A DNA stretch of 30,426 bases. It comes from Porphyromonadaceae bacterium UBA7207 (GTDB taxonomy: Bacteria > Bacteroidota > Bacteroidia > Bacteroidales > Muribaculaceae). The translations under genes and the position numbers were made by a program. The notes beneath the pieces were generated by a model. The model saw nothing but the letters and a program-made list of their open reading frames with translations, made no database searches and had not been told where the DNA came from. Each line of letters opens with the position of its first letter. Position 1 is the first letter of the stretch. This document shows, piece after piece, positions 1-7,325 of the stretch. Location: the NCBI GenBank assembly GCA_002490635.1, contig DKUJ01000031.1, positions 1-30,426 on the forward strand. Reading direction: 5' to 3'.

Positions 1-4
1 AAAT

Positions 5-247
5 TCACTGAGTTTTTCCAGCAATCCATGGATTCCAGCCCCGATGTAATTGTTCGCATATACGCTTTATGAGATCCCGAACATACTGTCGGCGTTTCAG
101 AACTCCCTTGATCCGGTTTGTCTTGATTCGTTTGCGTCGCATATTGCCCATTTCGGGGTCGTATGCATAGAACTCGATGAACGAGCATCCTTGGGTTTCG
201 CGGTAGACTGGCGGCGTGTACTGCAGTGCCGCGCTCACTCCGCTCAT
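5..247 (-). pseudogene. Tyrosine recombinase N-terminal fragment (integrase remnant)
   Basis: This 80-codon reading frame matches the N-terminal arm and start of the core-binding region of Bacteroidetes tyrosine recombinases: YTPPVYRE near residue 10, an IEFYAYDP segment, a basic RRKRIK stretch and the GWNPWI motif that precedes the core-binding domain. Such enzymes are normally about 400 residues and carry out site-specific integration of mobile elements; the catalytic R...HxxR...Y part is absent here. The frame ends at a TGA at 5-7, shortly after GWNPWI. ATG at 247 was chosen because conserved family sequence begins there; a longer in-frame extension upstream runs through the tRNA gene. The gene lies just past the 3' end of tRNA-Pro on the same strand, the usual place for a tRNA-targeting integrase. 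It is either a truncated remnant or a frameshifted gene continuing beyond the window; four bases remain, so I cannot tell. Confidence 0.7.
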
Positions 248-267
248 GGTGCTTTGCTGCACTCTTG

Positions 268-287
268 CACTCCTATTTTCAGGAGTG
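268..287. repeat. Short inverted repeat upstream of the integrase start
   Basis: A perfect 7-base inverted repeat (CACTCCT / AGGAGTG, arms 268-274 and 281-287) with a 6-base loop sits about 20 bases upstream of the integrase ATG. It could form a small hairpin in the integrase leader that hides an AGGAGTG sequence resembling a ribosome binding site. The role is not known. Confidence 0.4.
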
Positions 288-362
288 AGGTTCGTTAGTG
301 AACACATTTTTTTAACATTATTTATTGGATTTCTCCGGCCAAATAATGTTCTGTTCAACATT

Positions 363-395
363 GGGACTAAAACGACCTGTCCCGTTTTTGTCCCG
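363..395. repeat. TGTCCCG direct repeats with an inverted GGGAC copy
   Basis: Two copies of TGTCCCG (378-384 and 389-395) are 11 bases apart, and an inverted GGGAC copy lies at 363-367. They fall between the tRNA 3' end and the integrase start, where arm-type recombinase binding sites would be expected at an attachment end. That role is inferred from position only. Confidence 0.35.
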
Positions 396-407
396 GCTAT
401 ATTTGAA

Positions 408-440
408 AATTGCCTGCAAGTCACTGACCTACAGGCAATT
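408..440. repeat. Perfect 9-bp inverted repeat downstream of tRNA-Pro
   Basis: AATTGCCTG (408-416) pairs perfectly with CAGGCAATT (432-440) around a 15-base spacer. On the minus strand it lies 14 bases past the tRNA-Pro 3' end and is followed by a short run of four Ts, so it may be the tRNA transcription terminator. It could also be part of the attachment region of the integrated element. Confidence 0.5.
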
Positions 441-453
441 AACCCTACATGGG

Positions 454-526
454 TCGGGGTGAGAAGACTCGAACTTCCGACCTCCACGTCCCGAACGTGG
501 CGCGCTGCCAACTGTGCTACACCCCG
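454..526 (-). tRNA. tRNA-Pro (anticodon CGG)
   Basis: The minus strand folds as a complete 73-base cloverleaf. The acceptor stem CGGGGTG pairs with CACCCCG, the D stem is GCAC/GCGC-like, and the anticodon stem CCACG/CGTGG encloses loop TTCGGGA with anticodon CGG. The T arm is GGAAG-TTCGAGT-CTTCT and the discriminator base is A. The anticodon reads CCG proline codons. The 3' CCA is not encoded (the next bases are CCC), so it must be added by a nucleotidyltransferase. The gene is intact even though integrase sequence begins about 200 bases past its 3' end, consistent with use as an integration site that restores the tRNA. Confidence 0.95.
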
Positions 527-542
527 ATTGGCTAAGCGACCG

Positions 543-574
543 CAAAGTTAATTATTTTTGAATGAATAGGCAAA
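543..574 (-). promoter_or_regulatory. Promoter for tRNA-Pro
   Basis: On the minus strand TTTG (571-574) is separated by exactly 20 bases from TAACTTTG (543-550). This matches the Bacteroidetes sigma-ABfr -33/-7 consensus and lies 17 bases upstream of the first tRNA base. Confidence 0.8.
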
Positions 575-747
575 AAAAATAATTGCTTTTCATGTTTATT
601 TGTGGGATAAAAAATTTCTTTATGCGGGATATTTGGCTTGCATGGTGTGTAATTGCTTGATTGGTGGGTTTATATATAGTTGTCGTGTATCTGCTTCCAA
701 TAGGTTGGGGTAACAATAAAACACCGAAGCATGTATTGATATGCCTC

Positions 748-795
748 AAAAAAAGAACTGCACCGCAAAAGTTCTGTATATCTTTAGCGGTGCAG
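748..795 (-). terminator. Rho-independent terminator of nagB
   Basis: A perfect 9-bp stem (CTGCACCGC at 758-766 with GCGGTGCAG at 787-795) is followed on the minus strand by a run of seven Ts (748-754). It begins about 30 bases past the nagB stop codon. The remaining sequence between the tRNA promoter and this site is AT-rich and holds nothing else I recognise. Confidence 0.85.
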
Positions 796-825
796 CTTTT
801 GTGGCTATTCTGTATTGTCAGGACA

Positions 826-1632
826 TCAGAGGGTGTCGGGGTTGAGGTTGTCTTTCTCGATGTCTTTGAAGTAGCGGTATGTTGCCAGTCGTAGTTCGTC
901 GCAGGCGGCTTCGTCGGCTACGATCACGGCATGTGGGTGCATCTGGAGTGCGGAGATTGTCCACATCTGTGTGATGGAGCCTTCGATACCGTGGCGCAGG
1001 GCGCGAGCCTTGTTGTGTCCGTTTACCATGAGCATTACTTCGCGGGCTGCCATTACGGTGCCTACACCTACGGTGAGGGCGGTCTTTGGCACGAGGTCGA
1101 CGTTTCCTTCGAAGAAGCGGGAGTTTGCGATTATGGTGTCGGTAGTGAGGGTTTTCACACGTGTGCGCGAAGTGAGCGACGAGCCGGGCTCATTGAAGGC
1201 AATGTGTCCGTCGGGTCCTACGCCGCCCATGAAGAGTTCGATTCCGCCGTAGGATTCGATTTTTTTCTCGAATCGTTCGCATTCGGCCTTGAGGTCTTCG
1301 GCATTGCCATTGAGGATGTTCACGTTTTCCTTGGCAATGTCGATGTGGCTGAAGAAGTTGTTCCACATGAACGAGTGGTAGCTTTCGGGATGGTCTTCGG
1401 GAAGGCCCACATATTCGTCCATGTTGAAAGTTACAACATTGCGGAAGCTCACTTTGCCTTCTTTGTACAGTTCGATGAGGTTACGGTACATTCCCAGTGG
1501 AGAGCTGCCGGTAGGGCAGCCCAGTACGAATGGGCGTTCGGCAGTGGGCTTGAAAGCGTTGATGCGGGATGCTACGTAGCAGGCAGCCCAACGGGAGAGG
1601 GTGGCGTAATCGGGTTCGATTATAAGTCGCAT
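826..1632 (-). CDS. nagB: Glucosamine-6-phosphate deaminase
   Basis: NagB converts glucosamine 6-phosphate to fructose 6-phosphate and ammonia in the cytoplasm, feeding amino sugars from mucin or peptidoglycan into glycolysis. The protein is 268 residues, against 266 for the E. coli enzyme. The active-site residues fall at the same numbers: Asp72 in NMDEYVGL, and Asp141, His143 and Glu148 in GVGPDGHIAFNEP. The phosphate-binding loop GCPTGSSPLG is at 38-47. No promoter-like motif lies in the 37 bases before the start, so it is probably co-transcribed with the outer-membrane protein gene upstream, and transcription ends at the terminator at 748-795. The start at 1632 gives a full-length N-terminus. 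No nagA or amino sugar transporter is present in the window. Confidence 0.97.
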   Translation of the reverse strand: MRLIIEPDYATLSRWAACYVASRINAFKPTAERPFVLGCPTGSSPLGMYRNLIELYKEGKVSFRNVVTFNMDEYVGLPEDHPESYHSFMWNNFFSHIDIAKENVNILNGNAEDLKAECERFEKKIESYGGIELFMGGVGPDGHIAFNEPGSSLTSRTRVKTLTTDTIIANSRFFEGNVDLVPKTALTVGVGTVMAAREVMLMVNGHNKARALRHGIEGSITQMWTISALQMHPHAVIVADEAACDELRLATYRYFKDIEKDNLNPDTL

Positions 1633-1669
1633 TAGATATTGTGTTTTATAGCGTGTTTATGTTGTCGTA

Positions 1670-2317
1670 TCAGAAAAGCCATGCGGCGGTAACTGTCCAG
1701 TAGTTGTTGCGTCCTGTGATTTCGGGCCCGGCGGTGATGCTGGATACTTTTTCGACAGTTTTGGTGATGCCCAGGCCATAGGAGGCGCCCACCTGGAGGT
1801 GCGTGAAAAGTTGCAGACCCACACCGAAGTTCCATGCCACATCGAAGGCTTTGTTCTTGTAGGCTTCATTGATGTGGCGCTTGGAAGCCAGGAAAGCGAA
1901 GCTGGGGCCGGTAAAGAGATAGGGGCTTACGACTTTGCCTACTATGGGCAGGCCGATTTTGTATTTGAAATTCAGTGGAATCTCGATGTAGTCGCGCTTG
2001 ATGTAGCTGTCGGCTGTGAGCATGGAGTTCTGATCGGGGCTGTCGGAGGCTCCGGCCTTGAGACTGTTATTGTTCAGGCGGTGAACATACATTACAGAGA
2101 GGTCGAAAGCTATGCCGACCAGGGGCACGTTCACTTCCATCATCAGACCGCCGGTGAATCCTGCGCGGTTGTCGGAATTGAAGACGTCGGAATTGAGTCG
2201 CATGGAATTCACTTCCGTGCCTATACGTGGGCCAAAGCGGAAGATTTCGCCTGCAGAGGCGCTGAAGCTGCATGCTGCGAGCACGATAGCTGCAAGAAGA
2301 AGTCGGATTGTTTTCAT
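1670..2317 (-). CDS. PorT-family outer-membrane beta-barrel protein
   Basis: A 215-residue exported protein with alternating polar/hydrophobic strands and a C-terminus ending in an aromatic residue (AAWLF), as expected for a small 8- to 10-strand outer-membrane barrel. The N-terminus (MKTIRLLLAAIVLAAC) is a signal peptide. Cleavage after SASA near residue 22 is likely, but LAAC at residues 13-16 could also act as a lipobox, so a lipoprotein form cannot be excluded. PorT-like proteins (outer membrane protein beta-barrel domain) are common in Bacteroidetes and mostly of unknown function. A consensus promoter lies upstream and nagB starts 37 bases after the stop codon, suggesting a two-gene transcript. 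Nothing in the sequence shows a substrate. Confidence 0.8.
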   Translation of the reverse strand: MKTIRLLLAAIVLAACSFSASAGEIFRFGPRIGTEVNSMRLNSDVFNSDNRAGFTGGLMMEVNVPLVGIAFDLSVMYVHRLNNNSLKAGASDSPDQNSMLTADSYIKRDYIEIPLNFKYKIGLPIVGKVVSPYLFTGPSFAFLASKRHINEAYKNKAFDVAWNFGVGLQLFTHLQVGASYGLGITKTVEKVSSITAGPEITGRNNYWTVTAAWLF

Positions 2318-2352
2318 AATATTATATATTTAGTTTTTTCGCTGGATTTGTG

Positions 2353-2384
2353 CAAAAGTAATATTTTTATCTGCATTAGGCAAA
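2353..2384 (-). promoter_or_regulatory. Promoter for the PorT-like gene and nagB
   Basis: On the minus strand TTTG (2381-2384), a 20-base spacer and TACTTTTG (2353-2360) match the Bacteroidetes -33/-7 consensus. The -7 box is 36 bases upstream of the start codon at 2317. Confidence 0.8.
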
Positions 2385-2468
2385 AGTTGCCTTGCTAATT
2401 TGGTTATAAGCCTTGGAAATATCCCTATTTAATTCGAATGTAAACAGAGAAGTAATTTTGAGGTTTAA

Positions 2469-2500
2469 TTTGCAAGAATATAAAATTTTAATTAATTTTG
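2469..2500 (+). promoter_or_regulatory. Promoter for the DUF4234 gene
   Basis: TTTG (2469-2472), 20 bases, then TAATTTTG (2493-2500), in an AT-rich intergenic region divergent from the promoter at 2353-2384. The -7 box lies 40 bases upstream of the ATG at 2541. Confidence 0.8.
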
Positions 2501-2540
2501 CCGATATAACAAACCAATCATTCATAAACCTTACAATTCA

Positions 2541-2966
2541 ATGCTTACAACCAACCGTAACTTCTTTCTGGTGCTTCTGCTGAGCATAGTTACCTTCGGT
2601 ATCTATCAGCTGTATCTCGTCCACTGCTTCGCCAAGGAAACAAACACTGCCTGCGCCGCTGACGGCAAGAGCACAACCGGCCTTCTCGGTTTCTTCTTCC
2701 TTTCCCTCATCACCTTCGGTATCTATGGTATCGTATGGCAGGTGATGTGGGCAAACCGCTGCAACAACTTTCTGCGCGCCTGCGGCCAGCCCGAGGGCGT
2801 TACCGGTACAAATATGATACTCTGCTATCTCTTCGGCGCACTTACTCTTGGCATCTGGCCTCTTGTGAACTACGCCCGCATGATCACTCTCCAGAACCGC
2901 GTAAACGAAACCTACAACGGCTATATGGCCGCAAGCCAGGCCACCGAAGGTTACTCCATGGCCTGA
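2541..2966 (+). CDS. DUF4234 domain membrane protein
   Basis: A 141-residue protein with three hydrophobic segments at about residues 6-26, 45-68 and 92-112. The repeated motif LLSIVTFGIYQLYLV and FFLSLITFGIYGIVW, followed by a third LFGALTLGIWPLV, is typical of DUF4234, a family of small membrane proteins of unknown role. The three related hairpin-like motifs suggest that the fold arose by internal duplication. The C-terminal 30 residues are polar and look disordered. The gene is monocistronic, with its own consensus promoter and a hairpin terminator just after the stop. No function can be assigned from sequence or context. Confidence 0.8.
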   Translation: MLTTNRNFFLVLLLSIVTFGIYQLYLVHCFAKETNTACAADGKSTTGLLGFFFLSLITFGIYGIVWQVMWANRCNNFLRACGQPEGVTGTNMILCYLFGALTLGIWPLVNYARMITLQNRVNETYNGYMAASQATEGYSMA

Positions 2967-2996
2967 TAGAACCGCTGATAAAACAGCAAAATAGTT

Positions 2997-3037
2997 ATTC
3001 CGCAAATGTTTCTTAAGAAATGTTTGCGGAATTTTTT
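2997..3037 (+). terminator. Terminator of the DUF4234 gene
   Basis: A 10-bp perfect outer stem (ATTCCGCAAA at 2997-3006 with TTTGCGGAAT at 3023-3032) with a partly paired interior is followed by a run of Ts (3032-3037). Confidence 0.85.
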
Positions 3038-3069
3038 ATATAAATAGTGAAATAACCGAACTTTGTAGT

Positions 3070-3077
3070 TACCTTTG
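3070..3077 (+). promoter_or_regulatory. Probable -7 element for korAB
   Basis: TACCTTTG matches the Bacteroidetes TAnnTTTG -7 box, 75 bases upstream of the korA start. At the expected position of the -33 box only AGTG is present, so recognition may be weaker or helped by an activator. Confidence 0.5.
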
Positions 3078-3152
3078 TGGTGCGGCATGCCGGTATCGGC
3101 CGGTTGTGCTGCGCCTTAAGTATCCATATATCTTGAATCTCACAAAGTTATC

Positions 3153-5003
3153 ATGTTGGAGAAGACTAATGTAAAAGTCCTGGATAAAGTTGTGGTGCGG
3201 TTTTCCGGCGACTCCGGCGACGGCATGCAGCTTGCCGGCAACATTTTCACCAATGTCTCGGCAGGCGTCGGCAATCAGGTGTCGACATTTCCGGACTATC
3301 CGGCCGAAATCCGCGCTCCCCAGGGTTCGCTTGGCGGCGTTTCCGGCTTTCAGGTAAGCGTAGGCCACGATGTGCACACCCCCGGCGACAGCTGCGATGT
3401 GCTGCTGGCCATGAACGCGGCAGCACTGAAGCAAAATCACAAGTTCCTTAAAGAGGGTGGCGTGATTATTGTGGATATCGACTCCTTCCGCGAATCCGAT
3501 CTTAAAAAAGCGAAATACACCACTGACCGTCCTTTCGAGGAACTCGGCATCAAGGCCCAGGTAGTGGAAGTGCCGGTGACCACGATGACCAAAGCCGCTC
3601 TTGCCGATTCCGGTCTTGATGCCAAGAGTGTGCTTAAATGCCGCAATATATTTGCGCTTGGTCTGGTCTGCTGGCTTTTCGACCGCCCTGTCGACGCCGC
3701 TCTCCACCATCTGAAAAAGAAATTCGGCAAAAAGCCTGCCGTTTACGAGGCCAACGCCAAGGTTCTTCAGGCCGGCTACGACTACGGACACAACATTCAC
3801 GCCTCGGTGAGCACTTACCGTATCGAAACGGAAGATCCGCGTCCGGGCGTATATACCGATATCAACGGCAACACAGCCACTGCCTGGGGTCTTATCATGG
3901 CCAGCGAGAAATGCGGTCGTCCGCTGTTCCTCGGCTCCTATCCCATCACTCCTGCCACCGACATTCTCCATGAACTTGCCAAACGCAAGGATCTGGGTGT
4001 GAAAGCATGCCAGATGGAAGATGAAATCGCCGGAGTGTGCTCGGCCATCGGGGCATCCTTCGCCGGCAACCTCGCAGTGACCTCGACTTCCGGTCCCGGC
4101 CTCGCACTCAAGAGCGAAGCTATCGGCCTGGCAGTGATGGCAGAGTTGCCTCTGGTAGTAATCGACGTGCAGCGTGGTGGCCCATCCACCGGCCTACCTA
4201 CAAAGACCGAGCAGACCGACTTGATGCAGGCTCTTTATGGCCGCAACGGTGAAAGCCCCGTGGCTGTGGTTGCACCTGCATCGCCTACCGATTGCTTCAC
4301 AATGGCATTCGAAGCGTGCCGTATCGCTGTTGAGCACATGACTCCAGTGATTCTTCTCAGCGACGCATTCATAGGCAACGGCTCTTCGGCATGGCGTATC
4401 CCCGATGCCGATGAATATCCGGCAATCAAGACGCCCGATGTACCCGCCGACCTTCTTGCATCCGGCAGCTGGAAGCCGTATATGCGCCGCGAGAACCTCG
4501 GCCGCTACTGGCCAGTGGCAGGCACCGAAGGTGCCCAGCACCGTCTTGGCGGTCTTGAAAAGGACGCTGTGGCAGGCTCGATTTCCAATGACCCCGCCAA
4601 CCATGAGAAGATGGTCAACATCCGCCGCGAGAAAATCGCACGCATCGCCGATGATATTCCTTCACTGAAGATTCAGGGCGATGCCGATGCCGACACACTG
4701 CTTATCGGCTGGGGCGGAACCTACGGCCATCTGCTTACCGCCGTGGAAAGTCTCAACGCGTCCGGCAAACCGGTGGCTATGGCTCACTTCCGCTACATAA
4801 ATCCGCTGCCTGCAAATGCCGACGAAATCATTGCACGTTATCCCCGCGTGATTGTCGCCGAGCTAAATACTGGCATGTTCGCCGACTATCTTCAGTGCCG
4901 TTTCCCCGGCAAGAATATCCGCCGAATCAACAAAATACAAGGACAGCCTTTCTCGGCCGGCGAAGTGGCCGAAAAAGTGGCAAAAATTATGGAGGAAAAC
5001 TAA
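3153..5003 (+). CDS. korA: 2-oxoglutarate:ferredoxin oxidoreductase, fused gamma-alpha subunit
   Basis: The larger subunit of a 2-oxoacid:ferredoxin oxidoreductase, which interconverts a 2-oxoacid (most likely 2-oxoglutarate) plus CoA with an acyl-CoA and CO2 using ferredoxin. In anaerobic Bacteroidales it links the partial TCA cycle to low-potential electron carriers. Residues 12-190 are the gamma domain (VVRFSGDSGDGMQLAGN). From about residue 235 the alpha domain follows, with GSYPITPATD at 261-270, EDEIAGVCSAIGA near 289-301 and TSTSGPGLALK at 310-320. The 616-residue length fits the gamma-alpha fused family. korB begins three bases after the stop, and its ribosome site GGAGG lies in the last codons of korA, so the two are translated together. 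The 2-oxoacid specificity is inferred from the family; a 2-oxoisovalerate or pyruvate enzyme is less likely. Confidence 0.92.
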   Translation: MLEKTNVKVLDKVVVRFSGDSGDGMQLAGNIFTNVSAGVGNQVSTFPDYPAEIRAPQGSLGGVSGFQVSVGHDVHTPGDSCDVLLAMNAAALKQNHKFLKEGGVIIVDIDSFRESDLKKAKYTTDRPFEELGIKAQVVEVPVTTMTKAALADSGLDAKSVLKCRNIFALGLVCWLFDRPVDAALHHLKKKFGKKPAVYEANAKVLQAGYDYGHNIHASVSTYRIETEDPRPGVYTDINGNTATAWGLIMASEKCGRPLFLGSYPITPATDILHELAKRKDLGVKACQMEDEIAGVCSAIGASFAGNLAVTSTSGPGLALKSEAIGLAVMAELPLVVIDVQRGGPSTGLPTKTEQTDLMQALYGRNGESPVAVVAPASPTDCFTMAFEACRIAVEHMTPVILLSDAFIGNGSSAWRIPDADEYPAIKTPDVPADLLASGSWKPYMRRENLGRYWPVAGTEGAQHRLGGLEKDAVAGSISNDPANHEKMVNIRREKIARIADDIPSLKIQGDADADTLLIGWGGTYGHLLTAVESLNASGKPVAMAHFRYINPLPANADEIIARYPRVIVAELNTGMFADYLQCRFPGKNIRRINKIQGQPFSAGEVAEKVAKIMEEN

Positions 5004-5006
5004 GCC

Positions 5007-6020
5007 ATGGAAGAACCCCTTTTCAAAGCAGCCGACTATAAAAGCGACCAGGCGGTGCGCTGGTGTCCGGGATGCGGCGACCACGCTATCCTCAACACCC
5101 TCCACAAGGCGATGGCCGAACTCGCGGTGCCCCCGCACAAGACTGCCGTGATTTCCGGTATTGGATGTAGCTCGCGTCTGCCGTACTACATGAATACCTA
5201 TGGTTTCCATACCATTCACGGACGCGCAGCCGCAGTGGCCACCGGCTTCAAGGTTGCCAATCCGGAAATGACCGTATGGCAGGTGAGTGGCGACGGCGAT
5301 GGTCTTGCAATCGGCGGCAACCACTTCATCCACGCCATCCGCAGGAATGTCGATATCAACATTCTGCTGTTCAACAATAAAATCTACGGTCTTACGAAAG
5401 GACAGTATTCGCCTACCAGCGACCGCGGATTTGTGAGCAAATCCAGCCCCTACGGCACCACCGAAGATCCGTTCATCCCTGCAGAACTCGTATTCGGGGC
5501 ACGCGGCAACTTCTTTGCCCGTTCAATCGATGTCGAGCTTGACACCAGCCGCCAGGTTATGGTTGCAGCTGCGCGCCATCGCGGAACCGCCGTAGTGGAA
5601 ATTCTGCAGAACTGTGTGATTTTCAACAACGGCATCCACAACGACATCACCGCCCGTGAAATCCGCGCCGACCACACCATTCTTCTGCGCCATGGCGAGA
5701 AAATGATTTTCGGCGCCGACGGAAACCACGGTCTTGTCCGCGACGGCTTCCTTCTGAAAGCGGTGGAAATAGGCAAAGACGGCTACACCATGGACGATGT
5801 GCTCGTTCACGATGCCCACACAACCTCCAACTTCCTCCACCAGCAACTCGCCATGATGGACGGCCATAGCCTCCCCATTGCTCTTGGCGTTATACGCGAC
5901 GTGGAATCTCCCTGCTACGACCAGGCAGTGAGCGATCAGGTGCAGGAGGTAAAAGCCCGCAAAGGATTCAATACCCTCCGCGACATGATTCTTGCAGGCG
6001 AGACCTGGGAAGTGCGCTGA
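5007..6020 (+). CDS. korB: 2-oxoglutarate:ferredoxin oxidoreductase, beta subunit
   Basis: The thiamine diphosphate-binding beta subunit that pairs with KorA. The TPP/Mg motif is GDGDGLAIGGNH (95-106) followed by NNKIYGLTKGQYSPTS. Four cysteines likely to hold the single [4Fe-4S] cluster are Cys20 and Cys23 (CPGCGDH), Cys54 (GIGCSSR) and Cys203 (QNCVIFNN). The protein is 337 residues, normal for the family. No separate delta (ferredoxin-like) subunit follows, so the complex is probably the two-gene form that passes electrons to a free ferredoxin encoded elsewhere. A strong hairpin terminator lies 24 bases after the stop. Confidence 0.93.
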   Translation: MEEPLFKAADYKSDQAVRWCPGCGDHAILNTLHKAMAELAVPPHKTAVISGIGCSSRLPYYMNTYGFHTIHGRAAAVATGFKVANPEMTVWQVSGDGDGLAIGGNHFIHAIRRNVDINILLFNNKIYGLTKGQYSPTSDRGFVSKSSPYGTTEDPFIPAELVFGARGNFFARSIDVELDTSRQVMVAAARHRGTAVVEILQNCVIFNNGIHNDITAREIRADHTILLRHGEKMIFGADGNHGLVRDGFLLKAVEIGKDGYTMDDVLVHDAHTTSNFLHQQLAMMDGHSLPIALGVIRDVESPCYDQAVSDQVQEVKARKGFNTLRDMILAGETWEVR

Positions 6021-6044
6021 CTGATATTTCGATACCATATCGAC

Positions 6045-6081
6045 GGGACCGGCCGCAGACAAGGCCGGTCCCTCTTTTTTT
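6045..6081 (+). terminator. Terminator of korAB
   Basis: Perfect 10-bp GC-rich stem (GGGACCGGCC at 6045-6054 with GGCCGGTCCC at 6063-6072), 8-base loop, then TCTTTTTTT. Confidence 0.93.
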
Positions 6082-6147
6082 GATATTACGTATGTTGCAA
6101 CCGGCCAGTACATAGGCTATTTTGCAAAGTTTAGTATAAGTCATGGC

Positions 6148-6176
6148 GTTGAAGCCGGCTTTTTTTGTTAATTTTG
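6148..6176 (+). promoter_or_regulatory. Promoter for fba
   Basis: TAATTTTG (6169-6176) is a good Bacteroidetes -7 box. The nearest -33-like sequence is GTTG (6148-6151) with a 17-base spacer, so the upstream half is weak. The predicted leader is about 70 bases. Confidence 0.55.
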
Positions 6177-6249
6177 CAGCCGAAAGCGCAGGCGGCACCA
6201 TGCCGCCCGTGTCAACCTCAGCGAAACCAAAACTACAATATATTCCAAT

Positions 6250-7245
6250 ATGGTAAGCTACAAAGAATTAGGTCTGGTGAACACCCGCGAGATGTTCAAA
6301 AAGGCCATCGAAGGCGGCTATGCTATTCCCGCTTTCAACTTCAACAACATGGAGCAGCTTCAGGCAATCATCAAGGCCGCATCCGAGGAGCGCTCCCCCG
6401 TTATCCTTCAGGTTTCCAAAGGCGCCCGCAACTATGCCAACGCCACCCTGCTGCGCTACATGGCACAGGGCGCCGTTGAATACGCCAAAGAACTCGGATG
6501 GGAAAATCCCCAGATCACCCTTCACCTCGACCACGGCGATTCTTTCGAGCTGTGCAAGAGCTGCATCGACAGCGGCTTCTCGTCGGTGATGATCGACGGC
6601 TCGCATCTTCCCTATGAGGAGAACGTGGCTCTTACCAAACAGGTCGTTGACTATGCACACCAGCATGATGTGACTGTCGAAGGCGAACTCGGTGTGCTCG
6701 CCGGCGTGGAAGACGAAGTGTCCTCCGACCACCACACCTACACCGACCCCGAAGAAGTTATCGACTTCGCAACCCGCACCGGCTGCGATTCGCTGGCTAT
6801 TTCCATCGGCACTTCCCACGGCGCCTACAAGTTCACTCCCGAGCAGTGCACCCGCAATGCCGAAGGCAAGCTGGTTCCCCCGCCACTGGCATTCGATGTT
6901 CTCGATGCTGTTATGGCAAAACTTCCCGGTTTCCCCATTGTTCTCCATGGCTCGTCGAGCGTGCCCCAGGACGAAGTGGACACCATCAACATGTTCGGTG
7001 GCAAACTCCCCGATGCAATCGGTATTCCCGAAGAACAGCTCCGCAAGGCTGCCAAGAGCGCCGTTTGCAAAATCAACATCGACTCCGACAGCCGTCTTGC
7101 AATGACTGCTGCCGTGCGTCGCGTGTTCCACGAGAAACCCGGAGAATTCGACCCCCGCAAATATCTCGGTCCGGCTCGTGACAACATGGAAAAACTCTAT
7201 CGTCACAAAATCATCAACGTGCTCGGCTCCGCAGGCAAAGCCTGA
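6250..7245 (+). CDS. fba: Class II fructose-1,6-bisphosphate aldolase
   Basis: A zinc-dependent aldolase that splits fructose 1,6-bisphosphate into dihydroxyacetone phosphate and glyceraldehyde 3-phosphate (reversible) in glycolysis and gluconeogenesis. The catalytic Asp94 and zinc ligand His95 lie in LHLDHGD (91-97). Glu145 follows in VEGELGVL, and the other zinc-ligand histidines are His190 (SIGTSHGAYK) and His233 (VLHGSSS). The protein is 331 residues, within the class II range. It stands alone, with its own -7 box and a strong terminator shared with the convergent operon. The start at 6250 gives the typical N-terminus with VNTREMFKKA. The codon use is strongly biased, as expected for a highly expressed gene. 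Confidence 0.96.
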   Translation: MVSYKELGLVNTREMFKKAIEGGYAIPAFNFNNMEQLQAIIKAASEERSPVILQVSKGARNYANATLLRYMAQGAVEYAKELGWENPQITLHLDHGDSFELCKSCIDSGFSSVMIDGSHLPYEENVALTKQVVDYAHQHDVTVEGELGVLAGVEDEVSSDHHTYTDPEEVIDFATRTGCDSLAISIGTSHGAYKFTPEQCTRNAEGKLVPPPLAFDVLDAVMAKLPGFPIVLHGSSSVPQDEVDTINMFGGKLPDAIGIPEEQLRKAAKSAVCKINIDSDSRLAMTAAVRRVFHEKPGEFDPRKYLGPARDNMEKLYRHKIINVLGSAGKA

Positions 7246-7261
7246 ATAGAGCAGCAGCTAT

Positions 7262-7308
7262 AAAAAACAGACCGTCCGGAGTGCAGCGCACTCCGGACGG
7301 TCTGTTTT
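7262..7308. terminator. Bidirectional terminator between fba and the porin operon
   Basis: A perfect 17-bp stem (7268-7284 with 7288-7304) with a 3-base loop is flanked by six As (7262-7267) and four Ts (7305-7308). It can end transcription of fba on the plus strand and of the convergent porin operon on the minus strand. Confidence 0.93.
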
Positions 7309-7325
7309 ATTGCTGCTATCGTGTT

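Noticed and set aside
50..551. Plus-strand short frames over the integrase and tRNA
   Set aside because: They cross the tRNA gene and lack start signals or family resemblance.
6268..7206. Long open frame of 312 codons antisense to fba
   Set aside because: It mirrors the strongly biased codons of fba, has no recognisable family features, and fba has complete catalytic motifs on the other strand.
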